Notes: generated by a model from the letters alone, not told the origin. A stretch of DNA of 64,000 bases from Domibacillus antri (GCF_001936625.1 NZ_MSDU01000006.1:1-64000); one strand, 5' to 3'. Positions 33,768 to 43,551 are shown, numbered from the stretch's first letter. Numbers and translations: made by a program.

Positions 33768-34721
33768 TTATTTTTTCATCAAACTGTATAAAACCGCTTT
33801 TTGCGCATGCATCCGGTTTTCAGCCTGCTGAAACACGACAGACGCTTCCCCGTCCATCACGCCGGCAGATACTTCTTCCCCGCGGTGCGCAGGCAGACAA
33901 TGCATAAACTTGCACTCCTCGTTTGCTGCTGCAAACAATGTTTCATTAACCTGATACGGTTCAAACGCTTTCAAGCGCAGTGCGGACTCCTCTTCCTGGC
34001 CCATGCTCGTCCAGACGTCCGTATAAATGAAATCAGCACCTTTTACCGCTTCAAGAGGATCTTCCGTAAACGCAAGTACAGCGCCGGTCTGTGCCGCAAT
34101 CTCCTGCGATTTTTTAATGACTTCCGCATCCGCTTCATAGCCTTTCGGAGCCGATAACGTAAAGTCCATTCCCATCATAACCGAACCGATCATAAGGGAG
34201 TGTGCCACATTATTGCCATCGCCGATATAAACCATTTTATTTCCTTTAAAGCCGCCTTTGTGCTCGTAAACAGTCAGCAAATCAGCAAGCGCCTGGCACG
34301 GATGATATAAGTCTGTCAGTCCGTTAATAACCGGAATGGATGCCGCATCCGCCAGCGTTTCAATGCGGTCATGGCCATGTGTGCGGATCATAATGCCGTC
34401 CAGGTAGCCCGACAGCACTTTTCCCGTATCTTCAATCGTTTCCCCGCGCCCAATCTGCAGGTTCTCTGAGCTTAAAAACATGCCGTGTCCGCCTAATTGA
34501 AGAATGGCCGTTTCAAATGAGACGCGCGTTCTTGTTGAATTTTTTTCAAAAATCATGCCAAGGATCTGTCCCTTTAAGGCATCCATATATTTTACTTTAT
34601 GTTTTTTCATATCGTCAGCAAGCAAGATGAGTGCCTGCACTTCTTCAATGCTGAAGTCGAGAAGCTTCAGGAAATCTTTTCCCTTCAAATCAAGCTCCTT
34701 CATTTGTTCCTTCGTCATCAT
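33768..34721 (-). CDS. argF: Ornithine carbamoyltransferase
   Basis: A 317-residue enzyme joining carbamoyl phosphate and ornithine to citrulline in arginine synthesis. The carbamoyl-phosphate loop is STRTRVSFE, with HPCQALADL and the catalytic HCLPAHRG. Ornithine is recognised by DVWTSMGQE. The ATG at 34721 follows GGGGTGA; an in-frame GTG nine bases earlier overlaps it. The gene stands alone, not in an arg operon. An ARG-box-like sequence lies upstream. A catabolic (arginine deiminase) role cannot be excluded, but no arcA or arcC is nearby. Confidence 0.92.
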   Translation of the reverse strand: MMTKEQMKELDLKGKDFLKLLDFSIEEVQALILLADDMKKHKVKYMDALKGQILGMIFEKNSTRTRVSFETAILQLGGHGMFLSSENLQIGRGETIEDTGKVLSGYLDGIMIRTHGHDRIETLADAASIPVINGLTDLYHPCQALADLLTVYEHKGGFKGNKMVYIGDGNNVAHSLMIGSVMMGMDFTLSAPKGYEADAEVIKKSQEIAAQTGAVLAFTEDPLEAVKGADFIYTDVWTSMGQEEESALRLKAFEPYQVNETLFAAANEECKFMHCLPAHRGEEVSAGVMDGEASVVFQQAENRMHAQKAVLYSLMKK

Positions 34722-34775
34722 GAAAGTCACCCCGACGTGTCGTCACCTTTGTTATACTTTATATTTATACACCAT

Positions 34776-34793
34776 AAAGAATGAAAATACAAC
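34776..34793. promoter_or_regulatory. Possible ARG box
   Basis: AAAGAATGAAAATACAAC resembles the Bacillus AhrC/ArgR half-site consensus (CATGAATAAAAATKCAAK) at most positions, and a second similar motif on the opposite strand lies at about 34801-34816. Both are 55-95 bases upstream of argF. Confidence 0.35.
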
Positions 34794-34875
34794 CATTTTC
34801 TTAATTTATTTATGCAAATCTTTATGGTAGCGATTTCATTTAGTATACTAATATGTGGAAGGAAAAGGTGATGAA

Positions 34876-35379
34876 ATGAAAGAAACAAAACGAATGCAGG
34901 ATACAATTGCTGTGAAATCGGCTCAGGTCTTCCCGCCGGATACCAATTATTATGGTACTCTTTTTGGCGGAAAATTGATGGCTCATATCGATGACGTTGC
35001 TTCCATCTCAGCGACGCGCTTCGCCCGTAACCCCACCGTTACGGCATCAACGGATTCTGTTGATTTTTTGCGTCCGATCAAAGTTGGGGATACGGTCACG
35101 CTTAAAGCAATGGTCACTCATACAGGACACTCCAGCATGGAAGTGTTTGTCCGCGTAACATCCGAGAATCTCGTGACCGGTGATGAAGAAGTCGCTGCGA
35201 TCTCGTTCCTTACCTTTGTAGCGCTCGATGAAAACGGAAGGCCCGTTGAAGTAGCCGATGTTATACCGGAATCCGAAGAAGAAAAATGGCTTTTTGACAC
35301 GGCGCCAGCCCGTGCAGCATACCGAAAAACGAGAAAAGATCATAGTAAAGAACTAGCATTATTCTTCAAAAAAATATGA
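34876..35379 (+). CDS. Acyl-CoA thioesterase, hotdog fold (YkhA-like)
   Basis: A 167-residue cytoplasmic acyl-CoA thioesterase of the BACH/YciA type. The catalytic region reads PDTNYYGTLFGGKLMAHIDD, with the conserved N and D, followed by TASTDSVDFLRPIKVGD and a C-terminal FVALDENGRPV. The ATG at 34876 follows AAGGTGATGAA. It hydrolyses acyl-CoA to free acid and CoA; the chain length is unknown. A paralogue lies at 61625-62155. It is transcribed alone and ends in a terminator before mreBH. Confidence 0.88.
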   Translation: MKETKRMQDTIAVKSAQVFPPDTNYYGTLFGGKLMAHIDDVASISATRFARNPTVTASTDSVDFLRPIKVGDTVTLKAMVTHTGHSSMEVFVRVTSENLVTGDEEVAAISFLTFVALDENGRPVEVADVIPESEEEKWLFDTAPARAAYRKTRKDHSKELALFFKKI

Positions 35380-35427
35380 CATTAGACCTTCTTTGTTCAT
35401 GACAAAATTTAAATTTTCGTAACAGCG

Positions 35428-35458
35428 GCCGTTCTTTTCATTGAAAGAACGGCTTTTT
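35428..35458 (+). terminator. Terminator of the thioesterase gene
   Basis: GCCGTTCTTT pairs with AAAGAACGGC, followed by TTTTT. Confidence 0.9.
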
Positions 35459-35573
35459 GTCTTGTCACAGCTGTAATAAAACAACATTCATCTTTTTGTC
35501 CCATGTACACCCGTTCTTTTTCTTACTTATACTGAACGAAGGCAAAAAAACGCCGTTTGGAGGAATGGATATT

Positions 35574-36581
35574 ATGTTAGGACAAGCAGAGCTTGGAATC
35601 GATCTGGGGACAGCAAATTTGCTCGTTTACAGTAAAGATAAAGGCATTATTTTAAACGAACCTTCTGTTGTGGCCCTGGATATGAATACGAAAAAAGTAC
35701 TGGCCGTCGGCACGGATGCAAAGGAAATGATCGGAAAAACACCTGGACGCATCGCTGCGGTACGTCCGATGAAAGATGGAGTCATCGCCGACTTTGATGT
35801 TACAGCCGAAATGTTAAAAGAATTGATGAAAAAAGCCGGAAAAGCCGCGGGATTCACGATTCGGAAGCCGACTGTCGTTGTATGTACGCCGTCCGGTGCG
35901 ACCGGTGTGGAACGCCGAGCCATTCAAGACGCAATTAAATCAAGCGGTGCGAAAACCGTTCATTTAATTGAAGAACCTGTTGCCGCAGCCATCGGAGCTG
36001 ATTTGCCGGTCGAGGAACCGATTGCGAACTTGATCGTTGATATCGGCGGCGGCACGACAGAAGTAGCGATTATTTCATACGGCGGTGTTGTTTCATGCAA
36101 CTCGATCCGTCTTGCCGGTGATAAATTGGACGAAGACATTGTGCAGTATATTCGCAAAGAATACAATTTATTAATCGGTGAACGGACAGCTGAAAATGTC
36201 AAAATGGAAATTGGCTATGCACCGATCGACCACGCAGAAATGAAAATGGACGTGCGCGGACGCGACCTCGTGACCGGTCTGCCTAAAACAGTTGAAGTCA
36301 GCTCGTATGAAATTCAAAAAGCAATACGTGAATCACTGCTTGCGATACTGGAAACGATCCGTGTCACACTGGAATCTTCGCCTCCTGAATTGAGCGGGGA
36401 TATCGTTGACCGCGGCGTCGTTATAAGCGGCGGCGGCTCCCTTTTAAACGGCATACAAGATTGGCTGGCTGAAGAAATCATCGTACCGGTCCACCTCGCA
36501 CCGAATCCGCTTGAATCCGTCGCAATTGGAACGGGACGCTCGCTTCATGTGCTGAAAAAATTGCAAAAAGTGACCTCTTAA
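35574..36581 (+). CDS. mreBH: MreB-like actin, MreBH
   Basis: A 335-residue bacterial actin that guides cell-wall synthesis along the side wall. Nucleotide-binding motifs are [14 protein letters not shown] (phosphate 1), [13 protein letters not shown] (phosphate 2) and [10 protein letters not shown] (adenosine). The start at 35574 was chosen because GGAGGA lies nine bases upstream; longer in-frame extensions run through the terminator of the previous gene. Of the three B. subtilis paralogues (MreB, Mbl, MreBH) the length (335), the stand-alone location and [11 protein letters not shown] favour MreBH, which localises the LytE hydrolase. Confidence 0.85.
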   Translation: MLGQAELGIDLGTANLLVYSKDKGIILNEPSVVALDMNTKKVLAVGTDAKEMIGKTPGRIAAVRPMKDGVIADFDVTAEMLKELMKKAGKAAGFTIRKPTVVVCTPSGATGVERRAIQDAIKSSGAKTVHLIEEPVAAAIGADLPVEEPIANLIVDIGGGTTEVAIISYGGVVSCNSIRLAGDKLDEDIVQYIRKEYNLLIGERTAENVKMEIGYAPIDHAEMKMDVRGRDLVTGLPKTVEVSSYEIQKAIRESLLAILETIRVTLESSPPELSGDIVDRGVVISGGGSLLNGIQDWLAEEIIVPVHLAPNPLESVAIGTGRSLHVLKKLQKVTS

Positions 36582-36587
36582 TAAAGA

Positions 36588-36618
36588 AGGCTGTGAACAT
36601 TCCGTTTGCAGCCTTTTT
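36588..36618 (+). terminator. Terminator of mreBH
   Basis: GGCTG and CAGCC arms with a 14-nt loop and five T. Confidence 0.65.
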
Positions 36619-36840
36619 ATATGCAGGAAAGGTGATTTTGACGATATCGACATGATTCCCTAAATTAATGACTTTCGTTCCGCTATAATCTATGATTCAT
36701 CGGTCTCAAACAACATGTTTTTACAGCTTTTGCATGAAACAGTGTTTTATTTTAAAATTCCCCCATCATTTTGGCTCGCCGAAGCGTGGCCGATTAGCCG
36801 AAAAACGTCGATTGATCCGCCTCCATCGTGAAAATTGTTC
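36619..36840. other. Gene-free stretch before the S-box promoter
   Basis: No coding potential. The segment around 36770-36815 has GCCGAAGCG, GGCCGATTAGCCGAAAAACG-type words reminiscent of the GGCCGA repeats at 29621-29806, but without a clear copy. Confidence 0.4.
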
Positions 36841-36869
36841 TTGACTGAACCGTCTTGAAACGATATGAT
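36841..36869 (+). promoter_or_regulatory. Promoter of the yitJ-metH operon
   Basis: TTGACT (36841-36846), a 17-base spacer and TATGAT (36864-36869): a strong sigma-A promoter 30 bases before the S-box. Confidence 0.8.
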
Positions 36870-36903
36870 ATTTTTAATTATTCATGCAATTTAATAGCCT
36901 AAT

Positions 36904-37063
36904 TCTTATCAAGAGAAGCCGAGGGTACTGGCCCGCAGACGCTTCAGCAACCAGCCGGACGGTCAGGTGCTAAATCCAGCAGACGTTAAGTCTGGAAGAT
37001 GAGAAGGAACGGACAACACATACATGTTGAAAAAGCCTTCTTGCATTCGGGAAGGCTTTTTTT
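36904..37063 (+). promoter_or_regulatory. SAM-I riboswitch (S-box) with terminator
   Basis: The conserved S-box core is clear: CTTATCAAGAG at the P1 left side, GAGGGTACTGGCCC, ACGCTTCAGCAACC, GGTCAGGTGCTAAATCCAGC and GATGAGAAGG at the P1 right side (to 37013). A terminator hairpin AAGCCTTCTTGCATTCGGG with AAGGCTT and eight T follows at 37032-37063. High SAM should stabilise the terminator and shut off yitJ-metH. Confidence 0.95.
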
Positions 37064-37089
37064 ATTACCAATAGAGAGGACGCTGCGCT

Positions 37090-38949
37090 ATGACATTACT
37101 TGACAGGCTGAAAACAGACGTGCTCACCGCTGACGGAGCGATGGGCACGCTTTTATATTCATATGGCATTGATTTTTGCTATGAAGAATTAAATACAGAA
37201 AAACCAGAAATTATTGAAAAAATTCATAAAGATTACATTAAAGCAGGTGCCGATATTATTCAAACGAATACATACGGCGCCAATTCGATCAAACTTTCCC
37301 GTTATGGAATTGAAAACCGGACGCGCGAATTGAATGCGGCGGCGGTTGAGATCGCGAAAAAAGCGGCGGCACCGGGGGGACAATTTGTGCTCGGTACAAT
37401 CGGAGGCATTCGCGGCATCCGAAAAAGCAGTGCAACAAATGACGAAATTATTGCCTCTGTCCGCGAACAGGCGGAAAGTCTTCTCTCTGGAAATCCGGAT
37501 GGCCTTTTACTGGAAACATATTATGATTTTGAAGAGCTGTCCGCCTCTGTCCAGCTTTTGCGTGAAATGAGCGATGTGCCAATAATTGCCCAGGTGTCCA
37601 TGCACGAGCCCGGCGTTCTGCAAAACGGTCTTTCATTAAATGAAGCCTTGCACCGCCTTGAAGGAATGGGCGCGGATATTGTCGGTGTAAACTGCCGTCT
37701 CGGTCCGTTCCATACAATTCAAGCATTCGAGGACGTCACGCTGCCGGAAAAAGCATTTTTATCCGCTTATCCAAATGCAAGTCTGCTTGATGTGGAAGAC
37801 GGCCGGATTGTCTATGAATCAGAAGCGGATTATTTTGGACGCGCGGCTGTGCTTTTACGCAATGAAGGCGTCCGATTAATCGGCGGCTGCTGCGGTACAA
37901 CACCGAAACATATTGAAGCGGCGAAAAAACGGCTTGCCGGCCTCCCTCCTTTAACTGAAAAGAAGGTGAAAACAAAAAAACCGATTGTTATTCAGGATGC
38001 AGCGCCTGTGACAGACATATCCATCTGTGAAAAAGCAAAAACAGAACGCACAGTGATCGTTGAATTGGATACACCAAAAACATTGCTGACAGAAAAATTT
38101 ATTGAAGGCGCGAAAAAATTGTATGATGCAGGCGTTGATGCCGTCACCATGGCAGACAACTCGCTCGCCTCTCCCCGCGTCAGCAATATGGCGATGGGGG
38201 CAACGCTTAAAATGCAGCACGACGTCCGATCGCTCGTTCATATTACGTGCCGCGACCGCAATTTAATCGGCCTGCAGTCACACTTAATGGGGCTTGATGC
38301 ACTGGGCCTTCACGATGTGCTTGCCATTACGGGCGATCCGACAAAAGTCGGTGATTTTCCCGGTGCGACCAGTGTATACGACGTTTCAAGCCTTGAATTG
38401 ATTCAGCTTATTAAACAATTAAATGAAGGTATTTCTTTCTCGGGTAAACCGCTGAAAAAGAAAGCAAACTTCTCCGTTGCTGCCGCGTTCAACCCGAATG
38501 TGCGTGTATTAGACCGCGCTGTCAAGCGAATGGAGAAAAAAATCGAATGCGGCGCTGATTACTTTATTACGCAGCCCGTTTTTACGAAAGAAAAAATTAT
38601 CGAGGTACACGAAGCGACGAAACATTTACCGACGCCTGTTTTTATCGGCATTATGCCGCTGACAACGATGCGCAATGCCGAATTTTTGCATAATGAAGTG
38701 CCAGGCATTAAATTATCAGATGAAACACTTGAACGTATGCGCGCTTGCGGGGATGATAAAGAAGCTTCCGCGAAAGAAGGCGTTCAAATTGCGAAAGAAC
38801 TGCTTGATACTGCGGCGGAATTATTTAACGGACTGTATATTATTACACCGTTTTTACGCCATGATATGTCGACTGAATTAATTCACTATATAAATGAATT
38901 GGATGCAAAGAAAGAAAGTGGGGCCCTTCATGACTACTCATCAAATTGA
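37090..38949 (+). CDS. yitJ: Homocysteine S-methyltransferase / methylenetetrahydrofolate reductase (YitJ)
   Basis: A 619-residue fusion. The N-terminal homocysteine methyltransferase domain (about 1-285) has DGAMGTLLY, the zinc-binding cysteines in GVNCRLGP and GGCCGTTPKH. The C-terminal MTHFR domain (about 320-605) has VELDTP, HITCRDRN, LAITGDP and DYFITQPVF, and reduces 5,10-methylene-THF to 5-methyl-THF. AGAGAGG lies ten bases before the ATG. It is the first gene after the S-box. Its last 20 bases overlap metH, implying coupled translation; the reductase half supplies methyl-THF to MetH. Confidence 0.93.
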   Translation: MTLLDRLKTDVLTADGAMGTLLYSYGIDFCYEELNTEKPEIIEKIHKDYIKAGADIIQTNTYGANSIKLSRYGIENRTRELNAAAVEIAKKAAAPGGQFVLGTIGGIRGIRKSSATNDEIIASVREQAESLLSGNPDGLLLETYYDFEELSASVQLLREMSDVPIIAQVSMHEPGVLQNGLSLNEALHRLEGMGADIVGVNCRLGPFHTIQAFEDVTLPEKAFLSAYPNASLLDVEDGRIVYESEADYFGRAAVLLRNEGVRLIGGCCGTTPKHIEAAKKRLAGLPPLTEKKVKTKKPIVIQDAAPVTDISICEKAKTERTVIVELDTPKTLLTEKFIEGAKKLYDAGVDAVTMADNSLASPRVSNMAMGATLKMQHDVRSLVHITCRDRNLIGLQSHLMGLDALGLHDVLAITGDPTKVGDFPGATSVYDVSSLELIQLIKQLNEGISFSGKPLKKKANFSVAAAFNPNVRVLDRAVKRMEKKIECGADYFITQPVFTKEKIIEVHEATKHLPTPVFIGIMPLTTMRNAEFLHNEVPGIKLSDETLERMRACGDDKEASAKEGVQIAKELLDTAAELFNGLYIITPFLRHDMSTELIHYINELDAKKESGALHDYSSN

Positions 38950-41900
38950 GAAAGAACTGCAAAAGCGAATACTTCTGATCGATGGAGCAATGGGAACAAT
39001 GCTCCAAAACGCGAATTTAACACCGGACGATTTCGGCGGCGAAGATTACGATGGCTGTAATGAAAATTTAGTTATAACACGCCCGGATGTGATTGAACGG
39101 ATTCACCGTGAGTATTTAGAAGCAGGCGCGGACATTATCGCCACAAATACGTTCGGCGGTACACCGGTCGTGCTCGATGAATACGACCTCGGCCATAAAG
39201 CATATGAAATCAATTTACGTGCTGTCCAAATTGCGCGAAAAGCCGCCGATGAATTTTCAACACCGGAATGGCCGCGATTTGTGGCCGGCGCAATCGGTCC
39301 GACAACGAAAACATTATCTGTTACCGGCGGCATCACATTTGATGAACTCGTCGATAACTTTGAATTACAGGCGAAAGCGCTGATCGAAGGCGGTTCTGAC
39401 TTAATTTTAATGGAAACCAGTCAGGACATGCTCAATGTCAAAGCCGGAACGCTTGGTATTCGGCGGGCATTTGACGCCGCGGGCAAAGAACTTCCAGTGA
39501 TGATTTCCGGAACGATTGAGCCAATGGGAACAACGCTCGCAGGACAAAACATTGAAGCATTTTACATTTCCATTGAACACATTAAGCCGCTTTCGGTCGG
39601 ATTAAACTGTGCAACCGGTCCTGAATTTATGACGGATCATATCCGTTCCCTTTCTGATCTCGCAACAAGCTATGTGAGCTGTTATCCGAACGCCGGCCTG
39701 CCGGATGAAGAAGGAAACTATCATGAGTCACCCGAATCGCTGGCACAAAAGCTGGGAGCCTTCGCGGATAAAGGCTGGCTGAATATTGTCGGCGGCTGCT
39801 GCGGTACGACGCCGGAGCACATTCGCGTCATGCGGGAAGCCATCAAAGATAAATCACCGCGCACATCGCCTGAACAGCCGCACGGCCATGCTGTTTCCGG
39901 TATTGAACCGCTTTTGTATGATGATTCCATGCGCCCTCTTTTCATCGGTGAGCGTACAAACGTAATCGGATCACGCAAATTTAAGCGGCTGATTGTGGAA
40001 GGCAAATTTGAAGAAGCGGCGGAAATTGCCCGCGCTCAGGTCAAAGGCGGCGCACACGTCATTGATATTTGTCTTGCAAATCCGGACCGTGAAGAACTTG
40101 ACGACATGAAAGAATTTATGAAAGAAGTCGTGAAAAAAGTAAAAGTACCGCTCGTCATTGACTCGACCGATGAAAAAGTCATTGAAGAAGCGCTGAAATT
40201 TTCACAAGGAAAGGCCATCATCAATTCTATTAACTTGGAGGATGGTGAAGAACGCTTTGATGCGGTCATGCCGCTCGTTAAGCAGTACGGGGCTGCAGTC
40301 GTCGTCGGTACGATTGATGAACAAGGCATGGCGGTAACACGTGAACGAAAGCTGGAAATCGCGATCCGTTCTCATGACCTTTTAGTCGAAAAATGGGGAC
40401 TTGCCCCGGAAGACATTATTTTTGACCCGCTTGTCTTCCCTGTCGGCACCGGTGATGAACAATACATCGGATCTGCTGTTGAAACGATTGAAGGTATCCG
40501 TCTTATTAAAGAGAGATTGCCGAAATGCTTGACCGTACTCGGTGTAAGTAACGTCTCATTCGGTCTCCCTCCTGTCGGACGTGAAGTGTTAAATGCTGTG
40601 TACCTATATCATTGCACACAGGCAGGACTTGATTACGCGATCGTCAACACGGAAAAATTGGAACGTTATGCGTCCATTCCGAAAGAAGAAATTAAGCTGG
40701 CGGATGATTTGCTGTTCACAACGACAGATGAAACACTTGCTGTCTTCACTGACTTTTACCGTGACAAGAAAAAAGAGAAAAAAGAAGAGGATATCCCAAA
40801 AACCGTGCCGGAACGTTTAAGCTACTACGTTGTCGAAGGAACAAAAGAAGGCCTTCTTCCGGACTTGGAAGCAGCCCGCAGTATGTATGACGATCCGCTT
40901 GACATTATTAACGGCCCGCTTATGGAGGGGATGGCGGAAGTTGGACGACTTTTCAACGACAACCAGCTCATTGTGGCGGAAGTATTGCAAAGTGCCGAGG
41001 TCATGAAAGCATCGGTTGCCTATCTTGAACAGTTCATGGAGAAAAAAGAAGACGATACCGGTAAAGGAAAAATCGTTCTTGCCACCGTTAAAGGGGACGT
41101 GCATGATATCGGGAAAAATCTTGTAGATATCATTTTAAGCAACAACGGTTTTAAAGTGATTGATGTCGGCATTAAAGTGACGCCGCAGGCATTGATTGAC
41201 GTCATCCGGAAAGAAAAACCGGACATGGTCGGCTTATCCGGTCTGCTCGTAAAATCGGCCCAGCAAATGGTGCTGACAGCGCAGGATTTTAAGTCCGCAG
41301 ACATCGATATTCCGATTCTCGTCGGCGGTGCTGCCTTGTCACGCCGGTTTACCGAGACGAAAATTTCACCTGAATATGAAGGTCCCGTTTTATATGCAAA
41401 AGATGCGATGGATGGTCTTGATATTGCGAACCGCCTTCAAAATGCGGATCAAAAATTGGTTCTTCTTCAAGAGCTTGAAGATAAAAAAGAAAAACGAAAA
41501 GAAATTGAAGCATACCGGGATGAGAGGAAAGAACAGGCGGTTGCTGTTGCACCGAAACCTGTGAAGACCGTCCGCCAAGACGTACCGGTTCTCGTGCCGC
41601 GCGATACACGCCGCCGTGTTTTACCGGATTATTCAATTGCCCATTTGAAGCCGTATGTGAATATGCAGACACTGATCGGCCATCATCTCGGCATGAAAGG
41701 CAATGTAAAGAAACTGCTGGAGGAAAACAATGAAAAAGCGGTACAGCTTCACGAAACGGTCAACGGCTTCTTAAATGACGGCGGGTTGAAAACAGCGGCT
41801 GTCTATCAGTTCTTCCCTGCGCAGTCTCAAGGTGATGACGTTATCATTTATGATCCGGCTGATGCAAAAACGGAAATTGAGCGGTTTACCTTCCCGCGTC

Positions 41901-42370
41901 AAACGAAAGAACCGTTCCTATGCCTCGCTGATTATTTAAAATCAGTCGAAAGCGGCGAGATGGATTATGTCGGATTTTTCGTTGTGACAGCAGGGTTCGG
42001 TGTGCGTGATGCAGCCATGAAGCTTCGGGAAGAAGGAAAATTCCTCGACAGCCATGCCCTGCAGTCAACAGCGCTTGAGCTTGCGGAAGGATTTGCGGAA
42101 CGGATTCACCAGGAAATGCGCGACCAGTGGGGCTTCCCGGATCCGGTCGATTTCACAATGCGTGATCGTTTTGCGGCAAAGTATCAGGGACAGCGTTTTT
42201 CATTCGGCTATCCCGCTTGTCCGAATCTCGAAGATCAGGAAAAATTATTCGGTCTTTTGAAGCCGGAAGAAATCGGTGTCCGCCTGACAGAAGGCTTTAT
42301 GATGGAACCAGAAGCATCCGTTTCAGCTATTGTCTTCGCCCATCCAGATGCCCGATATTTTAATGTATAA
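38930..42370 (+). CDS. metH: Cobalamin-dependent methionine synthase
   Basis: A 1146-residue enzyme that makes methionine from homocysteine and 5-methyl-THF through cobalamin. Domains in order: homocysteine-binding (about 1-320; GLNCATGPE and GGCCGTTPEH zinc cysteines), pterin-binding (about 350-610; GERTNVIGSRKF), cobalamin cap and B12 domain (about 640-890; DVHDIGKN with the cobalt-ligating histidine, then GLSGLL and GGAALSRRF) and SAM-binding reactivation domain (about 930-1140; AEGFAERIHQ and RFSFGYPACP). The ATG at 38930 was chosen from family alignment (TTHQIEKELQKRILLIDGAMG) and the upstream AAAGTGGGG. It overlaps yitJ and ends in a strong terminator. Confidence 0.94.
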   Translation: MTTHQIEKELQKRILLIDGAMGTMLQNANLTPDDFGGEDYDGCNENLVITRPDVIERIHREYLEAGADIIATNTFGGTPVVLDEYDLGHKAYEINLRAVQIARKAADEFSTPEWPRFVAGAIGPTTKTLSVTGGITFDELVDNFELQAKALIEGGSDLILMETSQDMLNVKAGTLGIRRAFDAAGKELPVMISGTIEPMGTTLAGQNIEAFYISIEHIKPLSVGLNCATGPEFMTDHIRSLSDLATSYVSCYPNAGLPDEEGNYHESPESLAQKLGAFADKGWLNIVGGCCGTTPEHIRVMREAIKDKSPRTSPEQPHGHAVSGIEPLLYDDSMRPLFIGERTNVIGSRKFKRLIVEGKFEEAAEIARAQVKGGAHVIDICLANPDREELDDMKEFMKEVVKKVKVPLVIDSTDEKVIEEALKFSQGKAIINSINLEDGEERFDAVMPLVKQYGAAVVVGTIDEQGMAVTRERKLEIAIRSHDLLVEKWGLAPEDIIFDPLVFPVGTGDEQYIGSAVETIEGIRLIKERLPKCLTVLGVSNVSFGLPPVGREVLNAVYLYHCTQAGLDYAIVNTEKLERYASIPKEEIKLADDLLFTTTDETLAVFTDFYRDKKKEKKEEDIPKTVPERLSYYVVEGTKEGLLPDLEAARSMYDDPLDIINGPLMEGMAEVGRLFNDNQLIVAEVLQSAEVMKASVAYLEQFMEKKEDDTGKGKIVLATVKGDVHDIGKNLVDIILSNNGFKVIDVGIKVTPQALIDVIRKEKPDMVGLSGLLVKSAQQMVLTAQDFKSADIDIPILVGGAALSRRFTETKISPEYEGPVLYAKDAMDGLDIANRLQNADQKLVLLQELEDKKEKRKEIEAYRDERKEQAVAVAPKPVKTVRQDVPVLVPRDTRRRVLPDYSIAHLKPYVNMQTLIGHHLGMKGNVKKLLEENNEKAVQLHETVNGFLNDGGLKTAAVYQFFPAQSQGDDVIIYDPADAKTEIERFTFPRQTKEPFLCLADYLKSVESGEMDYVGFFVVTAGFGVRDAAMKLREEGKFLDSHALQSTALELAEGFAERIHQEMRDQWGFPDPVDFTMRDRFAAKYQGQRFSFGYPACPNLEDQEKLFGLLKPEEIGVRLTEGFMMEPEASVSAIVFAHPDARYFNV

Positions 42371-42380
42371 TCATAACAAA

Positions 42381-42410
42381 TCGCGCCGTGTACATTCACG
42401 GCGCGATTTT
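42381..42410 (+). terminator. Terminator of yitJ-metH
   Basis: TCGCGCCGTG pairs with CACGGCGCGA, followed by TTTT. Confidence 0.9.
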
Positions 42411-42857
42411 CCCTTTATTTAAGATCTCCCCCCCCCCAAAAAAAATTTCACGTTTTCTTTTCAAAATCTACAACGGCAACATAAGTCCTCTTACAAAGAA
42501 TGAATCATTGAGAATCCCGAAGCCGAGGACAAACAGCACTTCAATCGGCTATGTCATTAATACCGCAATTGTCGCCGCCAAAATGACATCGGCTGGCTGA
42601 TTATTTTCATATAATCCCCCTTTTACGGACACACAGGGCTATTTGTTTATTCTTAAACAATTCCGTTTTTTCATCGTGATACTGTTCTTTTTTTCCTTGC
42701 ATGATAAAAGCAGCTTGCTTTATTTACGGCTTCCTGTTAGGATGAAGAAGAATTATTTTTGTTCGGAAAAGGTTGTTAAGTGATGAACTTTGCATCTGGA
42801 AGTATTGAGCAAGGATAGTAACACAATGTGTGCACAGCACACGAGGAGGAAACGCAA
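42411..42857. other. Decayed stretch and cspD leader
   Basis: Contains a C10 A8 homopolymer pair (42428-42445), a fragment of a membrane-protein gene on the minus strand (listed separately), and from about 42740 the long leader of the cold-shock gene. No other gene is seen. Confidence 0.45.
42468..42610 (-). pseudogene. Fragment of an unrecognised membrane-protein gene
   Basis: GGGGGATT precedes an ATG at 42610 (MKIIS), then after a one-base frame change the strand reads ADVILAATIAVLMT, a stop, PIEVLFVLGFGILNDSFFVRG and LMLPL with another stop at 42468. The two hydrophobic stretches look like transmembrane helices of a small transporter, but I do not recognise the family. The downstream part runs into the C10/A8 tract and has no further coding character. 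Confidence 0.45.
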
Positions 42858-43058
42858 ATGGAACAAGGTAAAGTTAAGTGGTTTAATGCAGAAAAAGGTT
42901 TTGGTTTTATCGAGCGTGAATCTGGAGATGACGTATTCGTTCATTTCTCAGCTATTCAAGGCGATGGCTACAAATCATTGGACGAAGGTCAAGCCGTAAC
43001 ATTTGACGTTGAAGCTGGCCAACGTGGACCACAAGCTACAAACGTAGAAAAAGCGTAA
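42858..43058 (+). CDS. cspD: Cold shock protein
   Basis: A 66-residue cold-shock-domain protein, an RNA chaperone that melts structured mRNA. Both nucleic-acid-binding motifs are present: [13 protein letters not shown] (RNP1) and DVFVHFSAI (RNP2). GGAGGAAACGCAA lies before the ATG and a small hairpin TGTGTGCACAGCACACG (42829-42845) sits just ahead of the binding site. The long untranslated leader is usual for csp genes. Assignment to CspD rather than CspB or CspC is a best guess from the [15 protein letters not shown] start. Confidence 0.85.
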   Translation: MEQGKVKWFNAEKGFGFIERESGDDVFVHFSAIQGDGYKSLDEGQAVTFDVEAGQRGPQATNVEKA

Positions 43059-43075
43059 TTTTACTTTTTATACAC

Positions 43076-43108
43076 AACAGATTCTCTTTGCAGAGTCTGT
43101 TTTTTTTA
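43076..43108 (+). terminator. Terminator of the cold-shock gene
   Basis: AACAGA..CTC arm pairs with AGAGTCTGTT, followed by eight T. A second strong hairpin (GCCCCCTGTTTAT with ATAAACAGAGGGC) lies at 43125-43152. Confidence 0.8.
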
Positions 43109-43236
43109 TATGTACCAACGGAAAGCCCCCTGTTTATAAATAAACAGAGGGCAACATCAACATGGATAGTGTAAATGGTATATTGAGTATACCATACTAT
43201 CTTTTGTATCCCCTAATTAATTTTTCGGCGTGGTAA

Positions 43237-43410
43237 TTACACGCCCATTTTACGGCGTGAATTGCTTACTTTTTTCGTCTGCTGGCTTTTCAATTTTTTC
43301 GTTGACGTATCAAAGCTTCCGTTTCCTTTGCCGCCTGATGCCTGCGCTTTTTTCTCCTCCAGCTTTTTCATCATTGCTTCCTGCAATGTCATTTTCTTTT
43401 TTTCAGTCAT
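43237..43410 (-). CDS. Small basic protein of unknown function (57 aa)
   Basis: I do not recognise a function. The ATG at 43410 follows GGAGG by seven bases, giving a 57-residue protein; a longer in-frame reading to 43455 would place its start before the binding site. The sequence has an N-terminal charged helix (MTLQEAMMKKLEEKKAQA), a glycine-rich turn (SGGKGNGSF) and a basic tail (TKKLKSQQTKKVSNSRRK). It resembles small basic proteins widespread in Bacillaceae. The composition suggests nucleic-acid or ribosome association, which is inference only. Confidence 0.6.
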   Translation of the reverse strand: MTEKKKMTLQEAMMKKLEEKKAQASGGKGNGSFDTSTKKLKSQQTKKVSNSRRKMGV

Positions 43411-43551
43411 GTTGTATTCCTCCAGAAATCGATTTTCTTTTATACAGTGTATCATTTCTTGTGCAAGGATGCTTCGAATTAAGCTAATTTCATAAATATA
43501 ATCTGATCAAAGCTGATTATGTAAATGGTTTATAAACTAAACATTTACTAA

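Noticed and set aside
42388-42600. Plus-strand frame of 70 codons after metH
   Set aside because: It begins inside the metH terminator, has no ribosome binding site and is antisense to a more protein-like minus-strand fragment.
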